A stretch of DNA of 64,000 nucleotides from an uncultured Clostridia bacterium (GTDB lineage Bacteria; Bacillota; Clostridia; Oscillospirales; JAAYOS01): positions 1-64,000 of the forward strand of contig CANRJS010000007.1 of assembly GCA_947631015.1 (NCBI GenBank), in the 5' to 3' direction. Shown one piece after another: positions 46,029-53,812 of the stretch. Under the pieces are notes generated by a model that saw only the letters and a program-made list of their open reading frames with translations, did not search any database and had not been told where the DNA came from. The position numbers and the translations under genes were made by a program. Each line of letters starts with the position of its first letter. The first letter of the stretch is position 1.

Positions 46029-47216
46029 ATGGGACTTATCAAGGCGTTTACAGACAGCGCGCTCGGCTACATAGGCGACATGTGGGCGGACTACATATAC
46101 TGCGACGCGCTTCCGGGGGACGTGCTCGTGAGCAAGGGACGCAAGCGCCGCTCCGGCGGCGGCGACCGCGCGAATGAGAACGTGATAACCGAGGGGAGCC
46201 GCGTCGCCGTCAACGCGGGTCAGGCGCTCATCGTGGTGGAAAACGGCCGAGTTATCGACTTCACGGCGGAGCCCGGCGGATACGAATATCTGAGCACGAC
46301 CGAGCTCTCGATGTTCCGCGGCGACCTCGGCGCGTCGCTTGACGCGGCGGTGGAGCGGATAAAGGAGAGGGTGAAGTTCGGCGGCATACCCGCAAACGAC
46401 CAGCGGGTATACTTCGTCAACACCAAGGAGATACTTGACAACCGCTTCGGCTTCGGCCGCGTGCCTTATCGCGACAGCGAGTTCAATCTTTCGATATACC
46501 TTCAGGGCTTCGGGGTGTACAGCTTCCGCGTGACCGACCCGATGGCGTTCTACGAGAACGTGTGCGGCAATGTCGTGGAGAGCTACAACAAGACGGAGCT
46601 CAACGCCCAGCTCAAGGCGGAGCTCCAGAACGAGATGCTGCCGATACTCGGCGAGCTTTCCGGGCGCGGACTGCACTACGACCGTCTGCCTCTCGAGAGC
46701 GCGGAGATATTGAAGCTGCTGAAGGAGAGACTCAGTCGCAAGTGGCACGACGAGCGCGGCGTCGAGATAATGACGCTGACGTTCGGCAGCATCCTCCCGG
46801 ACGACGAGAGCTTTGACAAGATACGCGACCTCCAGGAGTCGCGAGTGTACTCCGAGAGCCGCGCGATGCTCGGTGCGAGGGTGGGCGCGGCCTCCGCGAA
46901 TGCCATGGAGTCGGCGGCGGAGAACCCGTCCGGCGCGGTGAACGGCTTTGTCGGCATGGGTATGGCGCGAGGCAGCGCCCCGATAGACGTCGCCGAGCTG
47001 ATGCGGGACGTCCCCTCGGAACCGGCTCCGCAGAAGCCCGAAAGTCCGCAGGACAGCTGGACCTGCGTCTGCGGCATGGTCAACACCATGTCTTTCTGCC
47101 CCAACTGCGGTAGGAAGCGTCCCGAGCCGAAGAAGTGTCCCTCCTGCGGCTTTGTCTTCCCGCCGGAGCTCGCGGGGATGAAGTTCTGCCCGAACTGTGG
47201 GACAAAAGTAGAGTGA
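46029..47216 (+). CDS. SPFH-domain protein with two zinc ribbons (YdjI-like)
   Basis: A 395-residue protein. The N-terminal SPFH (stomatin/flotillin-like) domain of the so-called virion core type covers about 1-290: VITEGSRVAVNAGQALIVVE, RVPYRDSEFNLSIYLQGFGV and a long amphipathic helix. The C-terminus holds two zinc ribbons (CVCGMVNTMSFCPNCG and CPSCGFVFPPELAG with FCPNCG). It resembles Bacillus YdjI, an SPFH protein linked to a PspA-type membrane stress operon; no PspA gene is present here. It probably scaffolds complexes at the membrane, with the three upstream proteins as partners (inference). GAGG precedes the ATG. Repeat copy 2 begins right at its stop codon. Confidence 0.88.
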   Translation: MGLIKAFTDSALGYIGDMWADYIYCDALPGDVLVSKGRKRRSGGGDRANENVITEGSRVAVNAGQALIVVENGRVIDFTAEPGGYEYLSTTELSMFRGDLGASLDAAVERIKERVKFGGIPANDQRVYFVNTKEILDNRFGFGRVPYRDSEFNLSIYLQGFGVYSFRVTDPMAFYENVCGNVVESYNKTELNAQLKAELQNEMLPILGELSGRGLHYDRLPLESAEILKLLKERLSRKWHDERGVEIMTLTFGSILPDDESFDKIRDLQESRVYSESRAMLGARVGAASANAMESAAENPSGAVNGFVGMGMARGSAPIDVAELMRDVPSEPAPQKPESPQDSWTCVCGMVNTMSFCPNCGRKRPEPKKCPSCGFVFPPELAGMKFCPNCGTKVE

Positions 47217-47217
47217 T

Positions 47218-47533
47218 TTCGCAGAAAATCGCGCGGGCTCTGCCCGCGCGATTTTCTGCGAAGCCGCCGGACAGAGCGAAGCTCTGCCGGCGGCAACGCT
47301 ACGCTTCGCACCGAGTTTTCCGCCTTTGGCGGAAAATCGACGCACGCTCCGCGCAGAGAGTTTTTTCCGACGTACACGCCGTCGGAAAAAACGGATTTGA
47401 CTTTATTTCGCGCCGTTGGCGCGAAACTCTGCGAGGCTTTTGGCGGGACGTCGGCGCCCTCGTGTTTGCCGAGCATTTCAATCAAAGGGCTCCCAAACGG
47501 CGCCTGCGCCGTTTGGGATAAACTCTGCGAGGC
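47218..47533 (+). repeat. Mosaic hairpin repeat, copy 2
   Basis: This fills the gap after the SPFH gene. It opens with a perfect 21-bp hairpin (arms 47218-47238 and 47242-47262, loop TCT) that begins 1 bp after the stop codon. Then come the GCCGCCGG-A-CAGAGC stem, TTTTCCGCC/GGCGGAAAA, a stem around TACACGC, and TTCGCGCC/GGCGCGAA with ACTCTGCGAGGC (47426-47437). A second module follows: GTCGGCGCCCTCGTGTTTGC, AGCATTTCAATCAAAGGG, hairpin TCCCAAACGGCGC/GCGCCGTTTGGGA, and a second ACTCTGCGAGGC (47522-47533). Confidence 0.85.
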
Positions 47534-47540
47534 ATACAAT

Positions 47541-47575
47541 AAGGCCGCCACGGTTTTCCGCGGCGGCCTTGTTTT
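47541..47575. terminator. Terminator of the AraC-type gene
   Basis: AAGGCCGCC and GGCGGCCTT form the arms, with CGG/CCG inside, and GTTTTATT follows on the plus strand. It lies at the 3' end of the minus-strand regulator and also blocks plus-strand readthrough. Confidence 0.75.
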
Positions 47576-48398
47576 ATTCTCCTTTGCCTTCGCGGTACTC
47601 GCCGGGGGTGACGCCGCAGTGGCGTTTGAACACCTTCGCGAAGTAGCCCCTGTCCGAGAAGCCGCAGCGGTTCGCGACCTCGTCAAACGGAAGCGAGGTC
47701 TCGCGCAGAAGCTCCTTTGCCTTGGACACACGCACCTTGACGAGGTATTCGCCTATCGAGCAGCCGTTCGCCGCGCGGAAGGCGCTTGTGATGGTGGCGC
47801 GGCTGCAGTACAGAGTCTCGCACAGGCGCTCGAGGGTTATCTTTGAGGCGTAGTGCTCGTCGAGGTACTGCCGTGCCTGGGTCGCGAGGTCGCGCGTGTC
47901 GGTGCGGAGCTGGTTTGTGAGTGTTATGTAGGAGGCGCAGATGCTCATTATCTTTATCGCGCTGCGTATCTGGTCGTCGCTGCGAACCGGGACGAGGTTC
48001 AGCGCCTCGTTCAGCACTTTTTCGTCCTTTATCAGCTCGAGCGCCGCCGAGCGGCAGCGTTCGCGGCTGAGGGGAGAGGGGTCTATCGTCTGGCCCATCA
48101 TCATGTAGCCGGAAAGTATGCCGAAGCTGTATATCGGCACGACCGCCTCGTGAAGCCCCATGTGGCAGCGGTAGACGCACGCCTGTCCCGTTCTTCTGAC
48201 CTTCTCGAAGGAAGCTATGTCGCACGCTTTGCACCGGCGGTGAGCCTCCGGATTTTCGCGCATGAGCCGGCAGAAGGGCAGCGGCTCCTGCGGATACGCA
48301 TAGATCTCCTTGAAATCTATGTCGTGTATCGTGATTCTGAAACCGGATATGTTGTGCAGCTCGCGCATCACGTCCAACAGCTCATGATATTCGTTCAT
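47574..48398 (-). CDS. PocR-AraC transcriptional regulator
   Basis: A 274-residue regulator. The N-terminal PocR sensor (about 1-165) keeps the Cys/His set of the family (CRLMRENPEAHRRCKACD, CVYRCHMGLHEAVVPIYSFG), which may hold a metal or hydrocarbon ligand. The C-terminal AraC domain (about 175-270) has two helix-turn-helix motifs (TLERLCETLYCSRATITSAF; PFDEVANRCGFSDRGYFAKV). The start is the ATG at 48398, 8 nt after GGAGGA. PocR-AraC proteins in gut Clostridia often control small-carbon-compound use; the target here is unknown, with the upstream GH18-like gene the nearest candidate. Confidence 0.9.
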   Translation of the reverse strand: MNEYHELLDVMRELHNISGFRITIHDIDFKEIYAYPQEPLPFCRLMRENPEAHRRCKACDIASFEKVRRTGQACVYRCHMGLHEAVVPIYSFGILSGYMMMGQTIDPSPLSRERCRSAALELIKDEKVLNEALNLVPVRSDDQIRSAIKIMSICASYITLTNQLRTDTRDLATQARQYLDEHYASKITLERLCETLYCSRATITSAFRAANGCSIGEYLVKVRVSKAKELLRETSLPFDEVANRCGFSDRGYFAKVFKRHCGVTPGEYREGKGE

Positions 48399-48495
48399 TT
48401 TACAGTTCCTCCGATGCCCCGGCGGGGCAGGCAAGCAGGCGGACGATGAACCGATGCGGGCGGTAAGTCCTTACGGACTTTTCGCCTGTATATCT

Positions 48496-48523
48496 ATTAT
48501 AGCACAATTTTTAGAATAATCAA
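48496..48523 (-). promoter_or_regulatory. Promoter of the PocR-AraC gene
   Basis: On the minus strand: TTGATT, a 16-bp spacer and TATAAT with extended TGC. The start of transcription would be about 90 nt before the ATG. Confidence 0.75.
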
Positions 48524-48548
48524 ATATTTATTTTGCAATTTGATTATT
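48515..48548. promoter_or_regulatory. Inverted repeat overlapping the AraC promoter
   Basis: AATAATCAAAT (48515-48525) and ATTTGATTATT (48538-48548) are perfect 11-bp arms 12 bp apart. One arm covers the -35 box, the other the last codons of the GH18-like gene. It could be the regulator's own operator or a weak terminator. Confidence 0.5.
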
Positions 48549-49332
48549 TGAATTTATTCAAATCGTCAAGCACATCGGAGACGTCCGGCCAGCACAGAAA
48601 CGCTTCACGGAAGCCGCACCCCCGCGCGATATTCAGCTTGCGGAGCATGGAGCGCTCGTCGTCAAAGAGCGCGAAGCGGCTCTCGCCGGAGGACGTGCGG
48701 TAGGTGAAATAGTTTGCCGAGAGCTCGTGGGAGAAGTACACCATCGAGCCGTGCTCCGCACGTATCTCCTCGAGGCGCTGCGGCGTAGTGAAGTCCTCCG
48801 CGCCGCGCGGGGAGGGCATGGCGAAGTCGACGCACACCGGCTCAAACAGCAGCGTCGCGCGTCCCGGGCCGTACCTGAACACGGCGCGGCGGACCGACTC
48901 CTCGTAGGAACCGCCGAGCGTCGCGCCGGATATGAGAAGCGTCGCGCCCGGCGCGGTGTCCGCGAACGCCTCCGGCACGCAGAGACGCATCCGGAGCGAG
49001 GAGAAGTACAGCGCCGCCTCGTAGGCAAAGCGCGAGGTGAAGGCGTTCGGCGGCTGCTCGAAGTCGCAGAGCACGCCGTCAAAGCCGCGCGCGTCGCACT
49101 CGCGGCGTATGTCGCGGAGCAGGTCGGCAGGGTAGGGCGTGGCGTCGGTGACGCCGCGGTCGCTCACTCCGAGCAGTCCACCCCTCACGCCGACGCCGAG
49201 GTCGCCCCGGCACAGTCTGCCGTCCTCGCCGAAGCCGTAGGCGAGGTGGCAGAGCGAGAAGCCGTGTCCCTCCGCCGCGCGGACGTCGGAGGGAAGAACG
49301 CATATCGTAATTTTGAAGCTGTCGGACGGCAT
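48544..49332 (-). CDS. GH18-like TIM-barrel protein
   Basis: A 262-residue protein without a signal peptide. The motif FDGVLCDFEQPP fits the glycoside hydrolase 18 DGxDxDxE pattern with the catalytic Glu and preceding Asp kept but the first inner Asp replaced by Leu. The end, FALFDDERSMLRKLNIARGC with GFREAFLCWPDV, resembles the last barrel strands of spore-cortex enzymes such as SleL/YaaH. The start at 49332 follows GGAGG; a longer frame into the repeat is rejected. It may be a forespore or cytoplasmic member, or a non-catalytic relative. It lies 5' of the PocR-AraC gene on the same strand. Confidence 0.7.
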   Translation of the reverse strand: MPSDSFKITICVLPSDVRAAEGHGFSLCHLAYGFGEDGRLCRGDLGVGVRGGLLGVSDRGVTDATPYPADLLRDIRRECDARGFDGVLCDFEQPPNAFTSRFAYEAALYFSSLRMRLCVPEAFADTAPGATLLISGATLGGSYEESVRRAVFRYGPGRATLLFEPVCVDFAMPSPRGAEDFTTPQRLEEIRAEHGSMVYFSHELSANYFTYRTSSGESRFALFDDERSMLRKLNIARGCGFREAFLCWPDVSDVLDDLNKFK

Positions 49333-49377
49333 GGAAAACACCTCCGCTGTAAAATTGAGCGACGCCGCAAAAAAGAT

Positions 49378-49406
49378 TTGTGTATTGCGGCGGCATTTGA
49401 TATAAT
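49378..49406 (+). promoter_or_regulatory. Promoter facing repeat copy 3
   Basis: TTGTGT (49378-49383), a 17-bp spacer and TATAAT (49401-49406) with extended TGA. Predicted initiation near 49413 is exactly where the first hairpin of copy 3 begins, so the repeat would be transcribed as RNA, about 590 nt before the next gene. Confidence 0.75.
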
Positions 49407-49412
49407 AGTGTC

Positions 49413-49631
49413 GGCGCGAAATGTGCTCGCTTCGCTGCGCACCCTTTCGCGCCGAGACCGCCGGACAGAGCGGAGCTCTGCCGGCGGCGGGCGCTCCGCT
49501 ACGCGCCGAGTTTTCCGCCTTCGGCGGAAAATCGACGCACGCTCCGCGAGAGGTGTTTTTTCCGACGTACACGCCGTCGGAAAAAACGATTAAAATTTAT
49601 TTCGCGCCGTAGGCGTGAAACTCTGCGAGGC
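49413..49631 (+). repeat. Mosaic hairpin repeat, copy 3, module A
   Basis: GGCGCGAAA/TTTCGCGCC (49413-49453), then the CCGCCGG-A-CAGAGC stem, TTTTCCGCC/GGCGGAAAA, TTTTTTCCGACG around loop TACACGC, and TTCGCGCC with GGCGTGAA followed by ACTCTGCGAGGC (49620-49631). It is nearly identical in linkers to copy 2, but stems differ. Confidence 0.85.
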
Positions 49632-49975
49632 ATTGGTGGGACGTCGGCGCTCTGCGCCGTTCCGCACCACAAAATGCTCAAAGTCGGGCAATATTCGCGG
49701 AGCGAATATTGCGGGCGAAAGCAGTAAAGTGTCGGATGAAGAACAGATTCGCGCTTTCGCTGTTCGCAGCGGTTGAAGTTAGCGGCGAAGCCGCTAACTT
49801 CGCGCAGGACGGTTAGTAATGTTTGGCTTTGCCAGCGAAGCGGGTAAAGCTCACGAGGGTTGAACCCGTTCCGATGCGGAATATGTCGGCGCCCTCGTGT
49901 TCGCCACGAGCATTTCAATCGGAGGGGTCCCCAAAACGACGCTCTGCGCCGTTTTGGGGTCGTTACACAATAAAA
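49632..49975 (+). repeat. Mosaic hairpin repeat, copy 3, module B and extra hairpins
   Basis: This gene-free stretch holds further hairpins: GCAATATTCGC/GCGAATATTGC (about 49685-49712) and GAAGTTAGCGGC-GAA-GCCGCTAACTTC (49775-49801). Module B follows (about 49817-49959): GGCTTTGCCAGCGAAGCGGG, GGCGCCCTCGTGTTCGCC, AGCATTTCAATCGGAGGGG and the stem CCCCAAAACG/CGTTTTGGGG. Module B is shared with copies 2 and 5 and appears inverted in copy 4. No coding gene fits. Confidence 0.75.
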
Positions 49976-50003
49976 CTATGCCCGGCATGACGGAGGTATG
50001 AGA

Positions 50004-50525
50004 GTGTTTTTGCGGCTGAGAGCGGACGCGGAGTTTTACGACGTGTGCGACATATCGGCGGAGTGGCTGTGCGCGCACGGCGTCCGCGCCGTAGCGCTCG
50101 ATATGGACAACACCATAGCGAAATACTCCGAGAACGAGCCGGACGCGCGCGTGAAGGCGTGGCTCCGCTCGCTTGAGGACGTGGGCATCCGCGCGGCGAT
50201 AGTCTCAAACACGCGGCGCGAGGCGCGCGTGAGCGCCGTCGCCGGAGTGCTCGGGATACCCTACCGCCTCGGCTGCCGCAAGCCCGGGAAAAAGGGCTTC
50301 CTGTGGGCGGCGAAGACGCTCGGCGTCCGCCCGGACGAGTTGCTGTCGATAGGCGACCAGATATTCACCGACGTGTGGGGCGCGAAGCGCGCCGGCTGCA
50401 AGGCGGCGATAGTCTATCCGCGCGGGATGGACGAAAACCCGCTGTTCCGCCTGCGCCGCCTCGCGGAGAGACCGTTTATAGCGCTTTCGCGCGAAAGATA
50501 CGGAAGGAAGGTCAAGAATGGCTAA
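50004..50525 (+). CDS. yqeG: HAD phosphatase YqeG
   Basis: A 173-residue HAD IIIA phosphatase, family related to phosphatidylglycerophosphatase GEP4. The nucleophile motif is ALDMDNTIAKY (Asp33 and Asp35), motif II is IVSNT, the Lys is in CRKPGKKGF, and the acidic motif is IGDQIFTDVWGAKRAG. The start is placed at GTG 50004, 7 nt after GGAGG; an in-frame ATG at 49998 abuts the ribosome site. The leader is the long repeat copy 3. The end overlaps the next gene by 8 nt. Confidence 0.92.
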   Translation: MFLRLRADAEFYDVCDISAEWLCAHGVRAVALDMDNTIAKYSENEPDARVKAWLRSLEDVGIRAAIVSNTRREARVSAVAGVLGIPYRLGCRKPGKKGFLWAAKTLGVRPDELLSIGDQIFTDVWGAKRAGCKAAIVYPRGMDENPLFRLRRLAERPFIALSRERYGRKVKNG

Positions 50526-51384
50526 GAAACTTGCGCTCTTCGGCGCGGCGGGAAACTCGGACAGCTTCTCCGCCGTAAGCAAGAGCTCGCTCGACGCACC
50601 GAAGTGGCTGCGTGAGACGATGGGCATAGACGCATACGAGTACCAGTGCGGCAACGGCGTCCGCATAAGCGGAGAGACCGCCGCGAAGCTCGGCGAAAAC
50701 GCGAGGGCACATTCGATAGCGCTCTCGCTCCACTCGCCGTACTTCATAAGTCTCACGAACCTCGCGAACATGGAAAAGAACATAGGCTACGTTCTGCAGT
50801 CCTGCGCCGCCGCGAAGGCGATGGGCGCGGACCGCATAGTCATACATTCCGGCTCGACGACCGGCCGCGCGCGCGAGGAAGCCCTCGCGGACGCGAGGAC
50901 GACGCTTCTCGAGTGCCTCCGCGCGGCGGACGCGGAGGGATACGGAGACATCACGCTCTGCCCCGAGACGATGGGAAAAATAAACCAGCTCGGCGACTTC
51001 GACGAGGTGACCGAGCTCTGCCTTGCGGACGACCGCTTGCTTCCGTGCGTCGACTTCGGGCACCTCTACGCCCGCACACTCGGCGCCCTCGAGGGCAGGG
51101 AGGCAACGGCGGAGCTCCTTGACAAGCTTGAAAGAAAGCTCGGGCGCAAACGCGCCGAGAGCTTCCACATACACTTCTCGCACATCGAGTTCTCAAAGGG
51201 CGGGGAGAAGAAGCACCTCGTCCTCTCGGACGGATCGTTCGGGCCGGACTTCCGTCCGCTCGCGCGGCTCCTCGCGGAGCGCGGACTTGCGCCGCGCATT
51301 ATATGCGAGAGCGCGGGGACGCAGGCGGAGGACGCCGCCGAAATGAAGCGGATATATCTCGAGGAGCTTGAGAAGCTGGGGTAG
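50518..51384 (+). CDS. nfo: Endonuclease IV-family TIM barrel protein
   Basis: A 288-residue AP endonuclease 2 / xylose isomerase-like barrel. Metal-site motifs typical of deoxyribonuclease IV are present: LSLHSPYFISL, IVIHSGSTTG, LCPETMGKINQLGD, CVDFGHLYART and FHIHFSHIEF. Expected role: cutting DNA 5' of abasic sites in base excision repair. The N-terminus (LALFGAAGNSDSFSAVSKSS) is close to the clostridial subgroup. It overlaps yqeG by 8 nt. Confidence 0.87.
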   Translation: MAKKLALFGAAGNSDSFSAVSKSSLDAPKWLRETMGIDAYEYQCGNGVRISGETAAKLGENARAHSIALSLHSPYFISLTNLANMEKNIGYVLQSCAAAKAMGADRIVIHSGSTTGRAREEALADARTTLLECLRAADAEGYGDITLCPETMGKINQLGDFDEVTELCLADDRLLPCVDFGHLYARTLGALEGREATAELLDKLERKLGRKRAESFHIHFSHIEFSKGGEKKHLVLSDGSFGPDFRPLARLLAERGLAPRIICESAGTQAEDAAEMKRIYLEELEKLG

Positions 51385-51440
51385 GCAGACACGCGCACAG
51401 CGCGACAAAATATGCAAACAATTCACAGGAGGCAGATATT

Positions 51441-52511
51441 ATGTCCAACGTAGAAAAAATCCGTTCGATCCTCTCCGAGGCGGGCACCGACGCGATGCTC
51501 ATAACCTCGGGCGTGAACCGCAGAGCCGCCACCGGGTTCCCGTCGAGCGCGGGCGCGGCGGTCGTGACTGCGGACGGAGCGTGGTTCTTCACCGACTCCC
51601 GCTATATCGAGGCGGCCGAAGCGAAGATAGAAGGCTACAAGGTCCTCCCGGTGGGACGCGGCCGCCGCTATCAGGCGCTCATAAGCGAGGTGCTCGCGGA
51701 GGCCGGCGCAAAGACCGTCACCTTTGAGGACTCGCGCATGACTATAGGCGAGTACAACGTCTGGAAGAGCGGCCTCGAGGGGTACGAGCTTGTCCCGCTG
51801 GGCTCGAAGCTCGAGCTCGCGCGCGGCTCGAAGACCGACGAGGAGATAGAGCTGATGATAAAGGCTCAGCGCATAAGCGAGAAGGCGCTCGAGGAGGTCC
51901 TGCCGAAGATAAAGCCCGGCGTCACCGAGAAGGAGATAGCGGCGGAGCTCGTGTATCGCCAGCTTCTGAACGGGGCGGAGAACGTCAGCTTCGACCCGAT
52001 AGTCGTGAGCGGAAAGAACTCGTCCATGCCTCACGGCGTCCCGTCCGACAAGAAGATAGAGGACGGCGACTTCATCACGATGGACTTCGGCAGCAAGTAT
52101 CACGGCTACTGCTCGGATATGACCCGCACCGTCGCCGTCGGCCACGTCACCGACGAGATGAGGAAGGTATACAACACCGTCCTCGAGGCGCAGCTTGCGG
52201 GCATCGCCGCGAGCAGGGCGGGCGTCCCCGGAGAGGACATCGACGCCGCCGCGAGAAAGGTCATAGAAGACGCCGGATACGGTGAGTTCTTCGGCCACAG
52301 CTACGGTCACAGCCTTGGCCTCGAGATACACGAGGGTCCGAACGCCGCGCCGGGAGTGAAGACGCCCATGCCGCTGAACGCCGTCGTCTCCGCCGAGCCG
52401 GGCATCTACATACCGGGACAGTTCGGAGTGCGCATCGAGGACGTCGTCATCATGCGCGAAAACTGCGGCGAGGACATCACGAAAGCGCCCAAGGAGCTCA
52501 TAATTCTTTGA
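51441..52511 (+). CDS. Xaa-Pro aminopeptidase (M24)
   Basis: A 356-residue metallopeptidase removing N-terminal residues before proline. A creatinase-like N-terminal domain (1-125) is followed by the pita-bread domain with metal ligands in ITMDFGSKYHGYCSDMTRT (two Asp), SLGLEIHEGP (His), VVSAEPGIYI (Glu) and VRIEDVVIM (Glu). All are intact. AGGAGG precedes the ATG. It lies just before efp, a frequent Firmicutes order that links it to proline-rich protein metabolism. Confidence 0.94.
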   Translation: MSNVEKIRSILSEAGTDAMLITSGVNRRAATGFPSSAGAAVVTADGAWFFTDSRYIEAAEAKIEGYKVLPVGRGRRYQALISEVLAEAGAKTVTFEDSRMTIGEYNVWKSGLEGYELVPLGSKLELARGSKTDEEIELMIKAQRISEKALEEVLPKIKPGVTEKEIAAELVYRQLLNGAENVSFDPIVVSGKNSSMPHGVPSDKKIEDGDFITMDFGSKYHGYCSDMTRTVAVGHVTDEMRKVYNTVLEAQLAGIAASRAGVPGEDIDAAARKVIEDAGYGEFFGHSYGHSLGLEIHEGPNAAPGVKTPMPLNAVVSAEPGIYIPGQFGVRIEDVVIMRENCGEDITKAPKELIIL

Positions 52512-52529
52512 GCTTCCGGAAAAAAGGTA

Positions 52530-52558
52530 TTGCAATAGCGCGGGATATAGTGTAAAAT
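52530..52558 (+). promoter_or_regulatory. Promoter for efp
   Basis: TTGCAA (52530-52535), a 17-bp spacer and TAAAAT (52553-52558), about 48 bp before the efp start. Confidence 0.65.
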
Positions 52559-52605
52559 AACTTAGTTAGACTGTGTATAAACAGGTTTTATGGAGGTTTT
52601 GAAAT

Positions 52606-53166
52606 ATGATTTCTGCCGGTGATTTCCGTAACGGAGTAACTTTTGAGCTTGACGGCCAGGTAATGCAGGTCATCGAGTTCCAGCACGTCAAGCCGGGCAA
52701 GGGCGCGGCGTTCGTCCGCACGAAGATGCGCAACGTCATCAACGGCGGCGTCGTCGACCGCAGCTTCAGCCCGACCGAGCGTTTCCCGACCGCGTTTATC
52801 GAGCGCCGAGACATGCAGTACCTTTACAGCGAGGACGATCTTTACTACTTCATGGATAACGAGACCTACGACCAGATCCCGATAAGCAAGGACAAGCTTG
52901 ATGACAACTTCAAGTTCGTCAAGGAGAACGAGAACGTCAAGGTCCTTAGCTACAAGGGCAACATCTTCGGCATCGAGCCGCCGACGTTCGTCGTGCTCGA
53001 GATAACCGACTGCGAGCCGGGCGTCAAGGGCGACACCGCCACGAACGTCATGAAGCAGGCGACCCTCGAGACCGGCGCGACCATCAAGGTCCCGCTCTTT
53101 GTCAACGTGGGCGAGTTCATACGCATAGATACCCGCACCGGCGAGTACCTCGAGCGTGCGAAGTAA
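52606..53166 (+). CDS. efp: Translation elongation factor P
   Basis: A 186-residue factor that relieves ribosome stalling at polyproline. Domain I has [19 protein letters not shown], where the Lys in PGKGA is the modification site. Domains II and III end with [25 protein letters not shown] precedes the ATG. It is followed after 10 bp by the His/Asp-rich zinc-ribbon gene. Confidence 0.97.
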   Translation: MISAGDFRNGVTFELDGQVMQVIEFQHVKPGKGAAFVRTKMRNVINGGVVDRSFSPTERFPTAFIERRDMQYLYSEDDLYYFMDNETYDQIPISKDKLDDNFKFVKENENVKVLSYKGNIFGIEPPTFVVLEITDCEPGVKGDTATNVMKQATLETGATIKVPLFVNVGEFIRIDTRTGEYLERAK

Positions 53167-53176
53167 GGCGGGCAGT

Positions 53177-53755
53177 ATGGAGCTGAAAAAGCAGATCTCC
53201 TACGTCAAGGGACTTGTCGAGGGTATGACCCTCGACGCCGGCACGCCGGAGCACAAGCTGATAGCCGCGCTTATCGACGTCATAGGCGGTCTCGAGGAAC
53301 AGACCGAGACCCTTGAGGAGCGCGTGAAGGCGCTCCAGGACACCGTCGACCTGATGGACGAGTCGATAGACGACATCTTTGAGATACTTGCGGACGATGA
53401 CGAGGACGACGATGATGATGACGGCTGCGGCTGCGGTCACTGCCACCACCATCACGACGGCGACGATGAGTCCGAGGACGATGAGGACGAATGCGGCTGC
53501 GGCCATTGCCACCACCATCACGACGATGAGGACGATGATGACGACGTACCCGAGCTCGGTCTTGAGCTTGCGTGCCCCGTCTGCGGCGAGAAGATAGAGC
53601 TCACCGAGGAGATGTGGCGCGACCGCGTCTTCGAGTGCCCTCACTGCGGAGACCGTCTCGAGCTCGACTTCGGCGAGGACGAGCATCACCACCACCATCA
53701 CCATCATCACCACGGCGGGGACGCCGAGGGTGAGGATACCCACGAGGAAGAATAA
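53177..53755 (+). CDS. CD1247-type protein with His/Asp/Cys metal repeats
   Basis: A 192-residue protein whose N-terminus (about 1-75, LKKQISYVKGLVEGMTLDAG then paired helices) matches the clostridial CD1247 N-terminal domain, of unknown function. Next come two near-identical CGCGHCHHHHD blocks (about 83-93 and 106-116) set in long Asp/Glu runs, then a zinc ribbon (CPVCGEKIELTE with CPHCGDRLELD), and a run of ten His followed by an acidic end. Strong binding of zinc, nickel or similar ions is likely. It shares a transcript with efp. The family usually has the zinc ribbon, but this His/Asp load looks exceptional. Confidence 0.85.
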   Translation: MELKKQISYVKGLVEGMTLDAGTPEHKLIAALIDVIGGLEEQTETLEERVKALQDTVDLMDESIDDIFEILADDDEDDDDDDGCGCGHCHHHHDGDDESEDDEDECGCGHCHHHHDDEDDDDDVPELGLELACPVCGEKIELTEEMWRDRVFECPHCGDRLELDFGEDEHHHHHHHHHHGGDAEGEDTHEEE

Positions 53756-53768
53756 GCAGGTAATATCG

Positions 53769-53790
53769 GAGCGGCACTCTTGTGCCGCTC
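53769..53790 (+). terminator. Hairpin after the efp unit
   Basis: GAGCGGCAC and GTGCCGCTC form a 9-bp stem with a TCTT loop; the following CGTCCTTC gives only a weak T-run. Confidence 0.6.
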
Positions 53791-53812
53791 CGTCCTTCAG
53801 GAGGGAGAATTT

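Noticed and set aside
48727-49593. 288-codon plus-strand frame opposite the GH18-like gene and into repeat copy 3
   Set aside because: It shows no protein motif, and its end is made of repeat hairpins also found in other frames elsewhere.
53420-53730. His and Asp runs as sequencing or assembly artefacts
   Set aside because: The frame stays open through all runs, codons alternate (GAC/GAT, CAC/CAT), and a proper zinc ribbon lies between them.
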